Of a DNA stretch of 64,000 nt, positions 1 to 8,629 are shown piece after piece (the stretch's first letter is position 1; each line of letters opens with the position of its first letter). The position numbers were made by a program, and so were the translations under genes. The stretch covers positions 287,702-351,701 of the forward strand of contig NZ_JAATEO010000001.1 in NCBI RefSeq assembly GCF_012034245.1, given 5' to 3'. Source of the DNA: Micromonospora thermarum (GTDB lineage Bacteria > Actinomycetota > Actinomycetes > Mycobacteriales > Micromonosporaceae). The notes beneath the pieces were generated by a model. The model ran no database searches and was not told the origin of the DNA. It saw only the letters and a list, made by a program, of their open reading frames with translations.

Positions 1-460
1 AGGCGTCCCGTCACTATCCGTATGTCCGGGTCCGCGCTCGCTCCAAAAGTGAGCCCGATCACTCTGCCTACATCTGGTGCTGCCTCCCCCGCCGCCTCCC
101 CACATGTTGGGGAAGCGTCCTTGTCGGACGGTCCCGATATAATGCGCGCCCCCTACTTCGCCCGCTACTGAAGGTAGCGAGAAACGGTAGTGGCTCAGGA
201 AGCGCCGAGGCAGCAGGAGGGGCGCGTTCGCCGCATCGCCGTCATCGATCAGCGTAGGTCCACTGCATCGAGCCGCCTTTGCAACGCAGGGCCGTGAGGC
301 AAGCGAGCCGGCCGGCAGCCGTCGAAGCGCTCGGCGTGCCCGATGCGTGCCCGATGCAGAGGTCAACGCCGGCCAACAAGGGCAGATCAGCACCCGCGAT
401 CTGAACGCTCCGTGTTCAGTCGCCCACGAGCACGGCTACTGACGGTACAGATCAACGCGA
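1..460. other. Gene-poor left flank, presumed end of an integrated element
   Basis: No convincing gene is visible here. Short open frames exist, for example a GTG-started frame of 35 codons at 190-297, but none has a good ribosome-binding site or a recognisable product. The stretch ends exactly where a partial tRNA begins at 461, so I infer that it is the distal end of an element integrated into a tRNA gene. That is an inference, because no integrase, excisionase or direct repeat is visible in the window. Confidence 0.4.
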
Positions 461-504
461 TTCCCAAGCTGACAGTGCGGGTTCGATTCCCGTCACCCGC
501 TCCA
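461..504 (+). pseudogene. 3' fragment of tRNA-Gly(CCC), probable attachment-site scar
   Basis: The sequence contains a tRNA 3' half: anticodon loop TTCCCAA (anticodon CCC), the 3' side of the anticodon stem GCTGA, a four-base variable region, a T arm with stem GCGGG/CCCGT and loop TTCGATT, the acceptor 3' strand CACCCGC, a discriminator T and an encoded CCA at 502-504. The D arm, the 5' acceptor strand and the 5' anticodon stem are missing; the bases before 461 do not pair. U73 and the acceptor sequence fit bacterial tRNA-Gly. Such 3' halves are what site-specific integration into tRNA genes leaves at the far end of an element. Confidence 0.8.
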
Positions 505-508
505 AGCG

Positions 509-545
509 AAGGCCCAGGTCAGGACCGGTTCCCGACCTGGGCCTT
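509..545 (+). terminator. Hairpin after the tRNA-Gly fragment
   Basis: There is a perfect 12-bp inverted repeat, AAGGCCCAGGTC at 509-520 and its complement at 534-545, with a 13-base loop. It sits 4 bases after the CCA end, where a tRNA terminator is expected, so it probably belonged to the original tRNA-Gly gene. The stretch 546-731 holds no gene that I can support. Confidence 0.7.
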
Positions 546-731
546 GGTCATGTCGGTCACTTCTTCGTCTTTCGTGGCAGGCCAGCCGCAGCCGCGGAGC
601 GCCGCCATGATCATCAGGTGGAGCCCCAGTGGGCTCACGTTCTCGCTGTGCCGTCGATGTGGCCGCGGCCCGTTCGTATGGAGGGTGACCGGTCGGCGCG
701 GTGCCGACCGCGACGCGTAAGGGGCGAGGCC

Positions 732-1313
732 ATGCGGAAGCTGATAGTGATCGAGTTCGTGACCCTTGACGGGGTCATGCAGGGGCTGGGGCCGCCGGAC
801 GAGGATCGCGACGGCGGTTTCGAGCACGGCGGCTGGGCCGCGCCGTACTTCGACGAAGTGCAGGGAGCGGCAGCGGTCGAAGGGCTGAAGTCGACGACGG
901 CGTACCTCTTCGGGCGCAGGACATACGAGAAGATGGCCGAGTTCTGGCCGAGCCGGCCCGACCAGAACCCGGTGGCCGCGCACCTCAACGTGACGCCGAA
1001 GTACGTCATCACGCGGACCCTGACCAGCCTCACCTGGTCAAACTCCGAGGTGTTAGCCGGCGATCCCGGGTCGGCCGTTCGGGATCTGAAGGCACAGGGC
1101 GACGGCAACATCGCCTTGCTGGGCAGCGGCATGCTCGTCCAGGACCTCGTCGCGAACGACCTGGTCGACGGCTACCGCTTGTTCGTGCATCCTCTGCTTC
1201 TCGGCACCGGCAAGCGGTTGTTCCGGGAGACGGACCGGCCGCGACGGCTGCGGCTCGTCGACTGCACGCCGACCACCACTGGCGTACTCATGCTCACGTA
1301 CGAACCGGTGTGA
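732..1313 (+). CDS. Dihydrofolate reductase family protein (RibD C-terminal-like)
   Basis: This is a 193-residue protein of the RibD_C/DHFR-like fold, probably an NAD(P)H-dependent cytosolic reductase of unknown substrate. Visible family features are TLDGVMQG near the N-terminus, LFGRRTYE around residue 60 and a late GSGMLVQDL...HPLLLGTGKRLF stretch. The ATG at 732 is preceded by GGGGCGAGG and gives the usual family length; the longer upstream frame has no good site. One leucine is encoded by TTA (1053-1055), a codon very rare in such genomes and often tied to bldA-dependent translation. The gene lies between the tRNA scar and an ABC exporter. The family is secure, the substrate is not. Confidence 0.85.
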   Translation: MRKLIVIEFVTLDGVMQGLGPPDEDRDGGFEHGGWAAPYFDEVQGAAAVEGLKSTTAYLFGRRTYEKMAEFWPSRPDQNPVAAHLNVTPKYVITRTLTSLTWSNSEVLAGDPGSAVRDLKAQGDGNIALLGSGMLVQDLVANDLVDGYRLFVHPLLLGTGKRLFRETDRPRRLRLVDCTPTTTGVLMLTYEPV

Positions 1314-1316
1314 CCC

Positions 1317-1373
1317 GTGTCAGTGGCCGTGTCAGCGGCGTGTCAGGGGGGTGACAGGCCGGGCGCCCATGGT
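1317..1373 (+). promoter_or_regulatory. Four heptamer direct repeats (SARP-type operator) and a promoter
   Basis: GTGTCAG occurs at 1317-1323, 1329-1335 and 1340-1346, and GTGACAG at 1351-1357, so the spacings are 12, 11 and 11 bp. Heptamers on one face of the helix at about 11 bp are the known recognition pattern of AfsR/SARP regulators, which bind just upstream of the -10 box. A possible -10, CATGGT, follows at 1368-1373, seven bases before the ATG at 1380, which would make the mRNA leaderless. The convergent SARP-type gene at 3051-6188 is the obvious candidate ligand. The repeats are seen directly; the regulator assignment is inference. Confidence 0.6.
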
Positions 1374-1379
1374 GGTCGC

Positions 1380-2321
1380 ATGACAAGTTCAGCGATTGCA
1401 GTCTCAGGGCTGCGCAAGGCCTACAAGGACAAGGTCGTGCTCGACGGCATCGACCTGGACGTCCCCGCGGGCACGATCTTCTCCCTACTCGGTCCGAACG
1501 GGGCGGGTAAGACGACGACGGTGAACGTGCTGACGACGTTGGTGAAGGCCGACGCGGGGACGGTGCGCGTCGCCGGCCATGATGTCGCGACCCAGGCCAA
1601 GGCGGTGCGCGCGGCGATCGGGGTCACCGGTCAGTTCGCGGCGGTCGACGAGCTGCTGACCGGGCAGGAGAACCTGCGGCTGATGGTCGATCTGAGCCCG
1701 GTGCCCGCCAGGGACGGCAAGCGGGTCGTCACGGAGCTGCTGGAGCGGTTCGACCTCGTGGAGTCGGCGCAGAAGCCGGTGTCGACCTATTCCGGGGGCA
1801 TGCGCCGAAAGCTTGATCTGGCGATGACGCTCGTCGGCAACCCGCGGATCATCTTCCTCGACGAGCCGACGACGGGACTGGATCCGCGCAGCCGTCGCAC
1901 GATGTGGTCGATCATCCGTGACCTGGTGGCCGACGGCGTGACCATCTTCCTCACCACCCAGTACCTCGAGGAAGCCGACCAGCTCGCCGACCGGATCGCC
2001 GTACTCGATCAGGGCCGCCTGGTCGCCCAGGGCACTCCCGACGACCTGAAGCGCCAGATCCCCGGGACGCACGTCCGGCTCCGGTTCACCACCGTCGCCG
2101 AACTCGACGCGGCCGCGCGGGTCCTCGGCGACTCCACGCGGGACGACGAGGCACTGGCCCTGCGGATTCCCAGCGATGGCGGGACCAGGTCACTGCGGGC
2201 CCTGCTGGACCGGCTCGACGAGTACGCGATCAGTGCCGAAGGGCTGTCCGTGCAGACACCGGACCTCGATGACGTTTTCCTCGCCCTGACGGGCCGTACC
2301 ACGGAGGTGGCCGCGAAATGA
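1380..2321 (+). CDS. ABC transporter ATP-binding protein, DrrA family
   Basis: This 313-residue ATPase would power a two-gene exporter with the following permease. Walker A is GPNGAGKTTT near residues 38-47, the signature is YSGGMRRKLD, Walker B is IIFLDEPTTGLD, and the C-terminal extension after the ATPase core is the one seen in daunorubicin-resistance-type DrrA proteins. The ATG at 1380 lacks a clear ribosome-binding site but lies seven bases after a possible -10 box. The stop overlaps the permease start by 4 bp (ATGA), so the two are translationally coupled. DrrAB-type pumps export drugs, lipids or antibiotics; the substrate here is unknown. Confidence 0.92.
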   Translation: MTSSAIAVSGLRKAYKDKVVLDGIDLDVPAGTIFSLLGPNGAGKTTTVNVLTTLVKADAGTVRVAGHDVATQAKAVRAAIGVTGQFAAVDELLTGQENLRLMVDLSPVPARDGKRVVTELLERFDLVESAQKPVSTYSGGMRRKLDLAMTLVGNPRIIFLDEPTTGLDPRSRRTMWSIIRDLVADGVTIFLTTQYLEEADQLADRIAVLDQGRLVAQGTPDDLKRQIPGTHVRLRFTTVAELDAAARVLGDSTRDDEALALRIPSDGGTRSLRALLDRLDEYAISAEGLSVQTPDLDDVFLALTGRTTEVAAK

Positions 2322-3067
2322 GCACCAAGTCCCACTCGATCGTCATGCTGCGTCGCAACTTCAAACACATCGCCCGGAACCCGACCTCGGTGTTCAACGC
2401 GGTCCTGATGCCGATCGTGATCATGTTGATGTTCGTGTACATGTTCGGAGACGCGTTCAACGTCGGTGTCGACTACATCGACTACGCGACGCCGGGCCTG
2501 ATGCTGTTGGCCGTCTGCTACGGGCTGGGGTCCACCGCGACGGCGGTGAACTCCGACATGACGAAGGGCATCATCAACCGGTTCAAGGTCATGCACGTCT
2601 CCCGTGGTGCGGTGTTGACCGGTCACGTCATCGCCAGCGTGCTGACCAACCTGGTCGCCATCGCGGCCCTCGTCGGGGTGGCCTTCCTGCTGGGATTCGA
2701 CCCATCGGCGAGTCTCCTCGACTGGCTCGGCGCGATCGGCGTGATCGTGCTGCTCGGCTTCGCGGCCGGCTGGCTCACGGTCGCGCTGGGACTGTTCGCG
2801 AAGTCGCCGGAAACGGCGGGTCTGGCCTCCGTGCCGCTGGTCATGCTGCCGTTCTTCAGCAGCGCGATCGTGCCGGCGGACAAGATGGGGCCCGGACTCC
2901 GGGAGTTCGCGGAGTACCAGCCCTTCACGCCGATCATCGAAACCCTCCGCGGGCTCCTCAACGGCGCACCGTCCGCCGGTGACGCGATCCCCGCCCTCGC
3001 CTGGTGTGTCGGCATCGCTCTCGTCGGCTACCTGTGGGCGCGTTCCACGTTCACGAAGCGAGCGTGA
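2318..3067 (+). CDS. ABC transporter permease, DrrB family (ABC-2 type)
   Basis: A 249-residue integral membrane protein with about six hydrophobic segments, the expected size and layout of a DrrB-type ABC-2 permease. The segment around SVFNAVLMPIVIMLMFVYMF is the first membrane span, and the C-terminal region PFTPIIETLRGLLNG is typical of the family. It starts inside the stop codon of the ATPase gene and must form the membrane half of the same exporter. Its 3' end overlaps the convergent regulator gene by 17 bp, so the two transcripts would be antisense to each other at their ends. Confidence 0.9.
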   Translation: MSTKSHSIVMLRRNFKHIARNPTSVFNAVLMPIVIMLMFVYMFGDAFNVGVDYIDYATPGLMLLAVCYGLGSTATAVNSDMTKGIINRFKVMHVSRGAVLTGHVIASVLTNLVAIAALVGVAFLLGFDPSASLLDWLGAIGVIVLLGFAAGWLTVALGLFAKSPETAGLASVPLVMLPFFSSAIVPADKMGPGLREFAEYQPFTPIIETLRGLLNGAPSAGDAIPALAWCVGIALVGYLWARSTFTKRA

Positions 3068-6000
3068 CCGCGACCAACTGACTCCAACCCGTCCGGGTGC
3101 CTTCCAGCGCCGCCTCGGCGAACTTCGCTTCGCCGAGGCGGCGCCGCACTGTCTGCTCGATCCGGGCCACGTCCGGGTGGGAACGGTCCGGCAGTCCGCG
3201 CACGCCGGTGCTCGCCGCGAGCAGCCGCGCGGCCTGCTCGTACTGGCCGCGGCGTAGGGCCAGGTCCGAGACTCCGACGAGTACCTGCGCGATCGAGGGT
3301 GCGTGCCCCGCCTCGGCCGCCGCCTGGCAGGCCGCGGCGCGGTGCCTTCGCGCCTCGCCGAGATCGTCGGTGAGGTAGCCCAGCAGGTCGTGTGTCACGG
3401 CGCGGATGTGCGCCTGCTCCGCTTCGTCGCCGAGCAAGGTCGTCGCGACACCGAGTTGCCGGGCCGCCTCGTCGGCCTCGCCGCGCCAGCGAGCGAGTTC
3501 CGCCTGCGAGAGGGCCAGCACGGCCAGCGCACCCGGCCACGTGACCCGTTCCGCGCATCGCTGCGCCTCGGCTACGGCGGCCGCGCTGGAGTCCTCATCG
3601 CCCAGCAACCAGTACAGCTGAGCCTGTCGCGACCGCATCCGGATGACGTCCTCGATGGCGCCGACCTCGGTGACGACCGCGATCGCCTGTTCGTAGTGCT
3701 CGCACGCACCGACGAACTCACCGCGCACGGCGATCAGCTCCGCCAGCTCGGTCAGGGCGAACGAGATCCCGAACCGTTCGCCGAGGGCCCGAAACTCGGC
3801 GAGCGCCGTCTCGAGATACGCGTCGACGTCCCGCCCGTCCTGACCGAGCATGATCCGCATCTTGCCGAGGTGCAGCCGGGCCAGTGCGCGTACCCAGGGG
3901 TCCTCGTCGTCCAGCAACGGTTCCCATGCGGGCAGGAACGCGCCCGGCGCCTGCAACATGCGTTCCAGCGGGACGACGAGCGCCATCCCCGGGTGGCTGC
4001 GTCGACTGCGCCGGCTGAACCGGTACGCCTTGTGGATCCACTCCGCCGCATGGTGTTCGTCGCCCGGCCCGGAGCCCACGAACAGCACGACGAGCGCGTA
4101 CACGATGGCCCGGATCTCGTCGGTCACCTCGCCGGGCGTCTCGGTGGCCGCGGTGATCAGCTCCATGCCTTCGGTCCGGTGGCCGCCGAGCCACCAGTAC
4201 CAGCCGGCGCTCGCGGCCAGCCGCATCGCCGCATGCGCCTCGCCGGCCGCGAGCGCACCGCGCATCGCGGATCCGATGTTGTCGTGCTCGGCCTCGAGGG
4301 TGGCGAGCCATGTCAGCTGCTCGGCGCGGCGAAGCTGCGGCTCCGCGGTCTCGGCGAGTTCGGTGAAGTAGGCGAGATGCGCGCGGCGCGCCAGCTCCGA
4401 TTCCCCCGCCTCGGCGAGCCGGTGCGCGGCGTACTCCTTGATCGTGCCGAGCATCCGGTAGCGCGGTGCGCCGTCGCCCTCGGCGACCAGCAGCGACTTC
4501 TCGGCCAGCGCGGTGAGCAACTCGAGCACCTCCTCCTGCTCGACCGCGTCGCCGGCGCAGACCCGCTCGGCCGCTTCCAGGCCCGCCCCACCGGAGAACA
4601 CCGAGAGCCTGCGCAGGACCGCCCGTTCGGCGTCGGTCAGCAGCTCCCAGCTCCAGTCGACCATCGCGCGCAGCGTTCTGTGCCGGGGCAACGCGGTACG
4701 GCTGCCGCCGGTCAGCAGGCGGAACCGGTCGTCGAGCCGCTCGGCGAGCTGATCGATGGACATGGTGCGCAACCTGGCGGCGGCCAGTTCGATCGCCAGC
4801 GGCATCCCGTCCAGCGCCCGGCAGACGCGCGCCATCGTCGACAACGTGTGGGCGTCGACCGCGAGATCCCTGCGCACCGCGCTCGCCCGGTCGCGCAGCA
4901 ACCGGACGGCGGGAGAGGACTCGATGTCGCCAGGGCCGGCGTCCCGGTCCGGCAACGCCAGCGGCGCGACGGGCCACAGCACCTCACCGGTGATGCCGAG
5001 CGGTTCCCTGCTCGTCGCCAGGATCCGCAGCCGCCGGCACTCCCCGAGCAGTCGGTGGGCGAACGCCGCCGCCGACTCGATCACGTGCTCGCAGTTGTCC
5101 AGGATCAGCAGCGCCTCGCGCTCGCGGATCGCCGCGATGAGCCGGTCGATCAGCTCCATGTTCGGTGCCTCGCCGAGCAGAGCGTCCCGGAGGCCGAGCC
5201 CGGCGAGCGTCGCCCGCACCACGTCACCGTCGGCGCCGATGGCGGCGAGCTCCACCAGCCAGGCGCCGTCCGGCAGCTCGTCGAGCAGCCTGCGTGCCGT
5301 TTCCGTGGCCAGCCTGGTCTTCCCCGAGCCGCCCGGCCCGATCAGGTTGGTGAGCCGGTGTTCGGCAACGAGTGCGGCGACCGCGGCGACGTCGGCGTCC
5401 TTGCCGATGAAGCTGCTCAGCTCGGCACGTAGGTTGGTCTTCCGGTTCTCCTCCCGCCGTCCCACCTCGCCCCGCAGCAGGGCGACGTGCAGTGCGGACA
5501 GCTCCGGTGAGGGGTCGACGCCCAGCGCGTCGGCCAGGGCTTCGCTCGTGCGCTGGTACACGAGCAGCGCCTCGGTGCCGCGACCGGCCGCGGCGAGGGC
5601 ACGCATCAGCGCGATGACAAGCCGTTCGCGCACCGGGTGCGCGGCCACCAGGTCGGTCAGCTCGGGGATCAGTTCGGCACCGTGGCCGAGGTTGATCTCC
5701 GCGTCGAACCGATCCTCCATCGCGGTCAGGCGTAGCCTCTCGAGCCGGGTGACCGCCGCGTCGAGCGCCGCGCTGTCGGGCAGGCCGACGTCCTGCATGG
5801 CCCCACCGCGCCACAGGGCGAGAGCCTCGCGGAGCCGCCGTACCCGCTGCGGATCCTCGTCATCGCGAGCCTGGCCGACGAGGCGTTCGAACCGTACGGC
5901 GTCGACGGCGTCGGGTTCCACCGTCAACCGGTAGCCGTCCGGCTGCCCTTCGACCGACCCTGCCGGCAGCGCCTTCCGCAGCCGGGAGACCAGGCGCTGC

Positions 6001-6188
6001 AACGCGTTCGCCGCGTCGGAGGGTGGGTGTTCACCCCAGATCCAGTCGACGAGCGTCGCCTTGGGGACCACGCGATTCGGGTTGAGCGCGAGGGCGATCA
6101 ACAGCCCGCGCAGCCGGGCGCCGGGCACGTCGGCGGGGACGCCGTCGGCCATGCGAACCTCGAAGGGTCCGAGCATCCCGATCTGCAC
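3051..6188 (-). CDS. AfsR/SARP-family regulator with BTAD and NTPase domains
   Basis: A 1045-residue cytosolic transcription activator. Order of parts: an OmpR-type winged helix (about residues 1-92), a bacterial transcriptional activation (BTAD) helical domain (about 95-240), an STAND/NB-ARC-like NTPase with Walker A GPGGSGKT at 284-291 and Walker B LLILDNCEH at about 360-368, then a long helical TPR-like C-terminus. This is the large AfsR-type architecture, which usually controls secondary metabolism or export genes. The start is a GTG at 6188; an upstream CAAGAT box seven bases away could make it leaderless. It converges on drrB, and the exporter promoter carries SARP-like heptamers, so it is the likely local activator. 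Confidence 0.88.
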   Translation of the reverse strand: MQIGMLGPFEVRMADGVPADVPGARLRGLLIALALNPNRVVPKATLVDWIWGEHPPSDAANALQRLVSRLRKALPAGSVEGQPDGYRLTVEPDAVDAVRFERLVGQARDDEDPQRVRRLREALALWRGGAMQDVGLPDSAALDAAVTRLERLRLTAMEDRFDAEINLGHGAELIPELTDLVAAHPVRERLVIALMRALAAAGRGTEALLVYQRTSEALADALGVDPSPELSALHVALLRGEVGRREENRKTNLRAELSSFIGKDADVAAVAALVAEHRLTNLIGPGGSGKTRLATETARRLLDELPDGAWLVELAAIGADGDVVRATLAGLGLRDALLGEAPNMELIDRLIAAIREREALLILDNCEHVIESAAAFAHRLLGECRRLRILATSREPLGITGEVLWPVAPLALPDRDAGPGDIESSPAVRLLRDRASAVRRDLAVDAHTLSTMARVCRALDGMPLAIELAAARLRTMSIDQLAERLDDRFRLLTGGSRTALPRHRTLRAMVDWSWELLTDAERAVLRRLSVFSGGAGLEAAERVCAGDAVEQEEVLELLTALAEKSLLVAEGDGAPRYRMLGTIKEYAAHRLAEAGESELARRAHLAYFTELAETAEPQLRRAEQLTWLATLEAEHDNIGSAMRGALAAGEAHAAMRLAASAGWYWWLGGHRTEGMELITAATETPGEVTDEIRAIVYALVVLFVGSGPGDEHHAAEWIHKAYRFSRRSRRSHPGMALVVPLERMLQAPGAFLPAWEPLLDDEDPWVRALARLHLGKMRIMLGQDGRDVDAYLETALAEFRALGERFGISFALTELAELIAVRGEFVGACEHYEQAIAVVTEVGAIEDVIRMRSRQAQLYWLLGDEDSSAAAVAEAQRCAERVTWPGALAVLALSQAELARWRGEADEAARQLGVATTLLGDEAEQAHIRAVTHDLLGYLTDDLGEARRHRAAACQAAAEAGHAPSIAQVLVGVSDLALRRGQYEQAARLLAASTGVRGLPDRSHPDVARIEQTVRRRLGEAKFAEAALEGTRTGWSQLVAVTLAS

Positions 6189-6261
6189 CTAGCAGATCTT
6201 GCCACGGGCGATTGACCGGCCTCCGACTGCCGACGCGGCGCAGAAGGCTCGCACGAACGTG

Positions 6262-6293
6262 ACGGGGCCCGGCCGAAAACGGCCGGGCCCCGT
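6262..6293 (-). terminator. Terminator hairpin of the cell-wall-binding gene
   Basis: A 14-bp perfect stem, ACGGGGCCCGGCCG at 6262-6275 and its complement at 6280-6293, with an AAAA loop. It lies 16 bases past the stop of the minus-strand CWB2 gene and upstream of the regulator gene, so it separates the two. Confidence 0.75.
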
Positions 6294-6309
6294 GCGTGTC
6301 GGGTCGGTC

Positions 6310-8277
6310 CTACCGCTCGGCGAGCCGCTCCTTGCCGGCCTTGACGGCGGCGGCGACGTCGGCGCCGTCACGCGGGGCGGAGGCCCGAGCCGTGGCGGTG
6401 CTTGTGCCGTCCGTCGTCCGGAGCACGTCGGTCGCGTTCGTCACTGGGGTGTACCCGGCGGGACCGCTGATGTGGAAGCCCAGCCCGTTGCGCTGCACGT
6501 CGTTCATGACCGCGGCGGAGCCGAAGACCAGGCCCGTGTGAACCGAGCCCGCCATCTCTTCACCCAGGTACCAGATCTCGTCCCCGACCTGACCGGCGGT
6601 GCCGGGGGCGAGGATCAGCGGCGCGTCGAGCGACCCCATCAGGGCGCCGCCGGCGAGCGCGTCCGGCCAGTTGGCCCCGGTGGCCACCCCGATGTGCTGA
6701 TAGCCACCGAAGAAGGCATAGGCGACGTACAGCGCCGTCTCGTAGCGGGTCGACCCGGAGACCGGGATCCCGCCGTACGGCCGGGTGGCGATGTCCCCCC
6801 AGAGGCCGATGCCGTAGATCTCCGTGCTGGCGGGCAGCGCGTCGAAGTAGCTCAGGGTGGCCGGGGTGAGGGTGCTGTCCTTGGTGAGGATCACGACGGC
6901 CGAGGTGCCCTTGCCGGGCAGGTTCTGGGCGCCGGCGGCCGCACCCGCGGCGAGGGCGTCCGGGAAGTTCGCGCCGGTGGCGGCGAGCACCTTGTCCGGC
7001 GTCGGGTCGATGGCGTTGGCGATCGCGATCGAGGTGGCGTAACGGTCGGTGCCGGCGAGCCGGACGGGCGTGAAGCCCAGCGAGCGAACCTGGTTCTCCA
7101 CGGTGGTGGAGAGCGCACCGGCCGCGCTGCCGAGCAGGTAGACGGTGCTGCCCGGCTTGAGGACCCGGGTCAGCTCGGTGGCGACCGCCGGCGCGAGCGT
7201 GGTGGTCGGGGTCATCAGCAGGGGCCCGTTCTTCGCCGCCGCCAGGGCGGACCCGCCGAGCGCGTCGGCGAAGGTGTCGGACCGCGACAGGACCGCGACC
7301 GTGGCCTTGGCGCGCGGGTCGGAGGCGTTGCTGTGGCTCGCCCAGTGCGACTGGGAGATGGCCGAGGCGGTGCCGTAGCGGTCGCTGCCGGCGAGGCGGA
7401 CCACCCGGTCCTTCTTCGCCGGACGGTAGTCCGGCACGCCGGGGAGGTACGGGATGGTGGTCACCGGGGCGCCGGCGGTGGTGGGGGCCGTCCCGACGGT
7501 CGTGCCCCCCTGCGCGAAGGCGACCGTCTTGCCGTCAGCGTTGAGCACCGGGTCGGCCTTGGCCGTCCCGCCGATCGTGACCTGGACCTCGGCGGCGCCT
7601 GCGGCGGTGCCCCGCACCCAGATCTGCTCGCCACGCACGAAGGCGACCTTCGAGCCGTCGGCCGAGATGGTGGGACTCGCGGCGTCCGTGGCGATGCGCG
7701 TGTACGTGCTGCCGTCGAGGAAGCCGATCTCCGGTGTGCCGACGGCGTTGCCGGCGCTGTCGGCGGCCTGCCGCTGCACCACGAGACGTGAGCTGCCGTT
7801 GGTGTCCGGCTCCGAGTAGTGGTTGCCGTCGTCCGGCGAGCGGCGCACCACGTCGAAGCCGACGGCGCTGACGGATCCCTCGATCCGCCACGGGCTGCCG
7901 GCCTCCTTGGCGGCCCAGACCACGGTCGACCCGTCGCCGACCCACTCCGGCGTGGCACGGGTGACGTCGGTCTGCGCCTCGGCGATCGGGTAGACCTCCA
8001 TGCTGTCGCCGATTGTCGCGATGTCGCCGTAGCCGGTGACGAACACGGCCCGGCTACCGTCCGGCGACCAGGCGGCGTCGGTGATTGTGTAGTCCGCCGA
8101 GCCGATGCCCACACCATCGCCGGTGACCAGGGTGTGCGTGCCATCGCTGGAGGTCAGCTCGCCGCTGGGGCCGTGGGTGGCGTGCGCGGTGCCGGCACCG
8201 CCGAACAGGGTGGTCGCGCCGATGGCGAGCACGATGGCGCCCGCTCCCGAGCGGCGCCGAAGGGAAGGTCGAAGCAA
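6310..8277 (-). CDS. Secreted cell-wall-binding repeat (CWB2) protein with beta-propeller
   Basis: A 655-residue exported protein. It starts at a TTG (8277) after GAGGAG and begins with a basic region and a hydrophobic signal peptide ending near GTAHA. The N-terminal half carries WD40/TolB-like PD40 blades (AAWSPDGSRAVFV, ISADGSKVAFVRG). The C-terminal half has three CWB2 repeats marked by RLAGSDRYGTA, RLAGTDRYATS and SGSTRYETA, which anchor proteins to wall polymers in other Gram-positives. The frame stays open far upstream, but the region before TTG is not protein-like and the divergent paralogue uses the same start layout. Its role on the surface is unknown; a scaffold or adhesin is plausible. 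Confidence 0.88.
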   Translation of the reverse strand: MLRPSLRRRSGAGAIVLAIGATTLFGGAGTAHATHGPSGELTSSDGTHTLVTGDGVGIGSADYTITDAAWSPDGSRAVFVTGYGDIATIGDSMEVYPIAEAQTDVTRATPEWVGDGSTVVWAAKEAGSPWRIEGSVSAVGFDVVRRSPDDGNHYSEPDTNGSSRLVVQRQAADSAGNAVGTPEIGFLDGSTYTRIATDAASPTISADGSKVAFVRGEQIWVRGTAAGAAEVQVTIGGTAKADPVLNADGKTVAFAQGGTTVGTAPTTAGAPVTTIPYLPGVPDYRPAKKDRVVRLAGSDRYGTASAISQSHWASHSNASDPRAKATVAVLSRSDTFADALGGSALAAAKNGPLLMTPTTTLAPAVATELTRVLKPGSTVYLLGSAAGALSTTVENQVRSLGFTPVRLAGTDRYATSIAIANAIDPTPDKVLAATGANFPDALAAGAAAGAQNLPGKGTSAVVILTKDSTLTPATLSYFDALPASTEIYGIGLWGDIATRPYGGIPVSGSTRYETALYVAYAFFGGYQHIGVATGANWPDALAGGALMGSLDAPLILAPGTAGQVGDEIWYLGEEMAGSVHTGLVFGSAAVMNDVQRNGLGFHISGPAGYTPVTNATDVLRTTDGTSTATARASAPRDGADVAAAVKAGKERLAER

Positions 8278-8629
8278 GGAAGCTCCTCGGAAGACGATTG
8301 CGCCGGTTGCGGGGTCGGCGGCCGGGCCGGCCGGTGTGGCGCGGGCTTCACTGTAGAGGACGGCCGCCGCCGGCGCAGTCCCGCGACGTACCCGTGCGGG
8401 CACGCTGAGTGAGCAGTCAGGGCCGGCGCGTACGGCGTGAGCTGCTTCCGGCCTGCCTGGTCCACCCGTTGCCTCAGCCGTTCGGTCAGAGAATCGCGTC
8501 GGCGGCGATCCGGGGCAGCGGTCGAGCAAAGGATCTTCTAAGGTTCTGACCATCTGCGCCGCCCCGTGCCGGACTGGCCGGCAGACGGGTGCCTCTTCAC
8601 GGCGCGTCTCATTTCAGCGGGGAGTTCCC
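8278..8629. promoter_or_regulatory. Divergent intergenic region between two CWB2 genes
   Basis: This 352-bp stretch holds no gene and must contain both promoters. Possible -10 boxes are TACAGT on the minus strand (complement of 8350-8355) and TAAGGT on the plus strand (8539-8544); neither has a good -35 box. Both genes have purine-rich ribosome-binding sites directly before TTG starts. No clear shared operator was found. Confidence 0.4.

Noticed and set aside
190..297. A 35-codon GTG frame in the left flank
   Set aside because: The upstream ribosome-binding site is weak and no xis-like or other motif was seen.
3303..5432. A 709-codon open frame on the plus strand, antisense to the SARP-type gene
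   Set aside because: It is a compositional shadow in GC-rich DNA: low-complexity Arg/Gly/Pro translation, no ribosome-binding site, and the opposite strand has a clear domain architecture.
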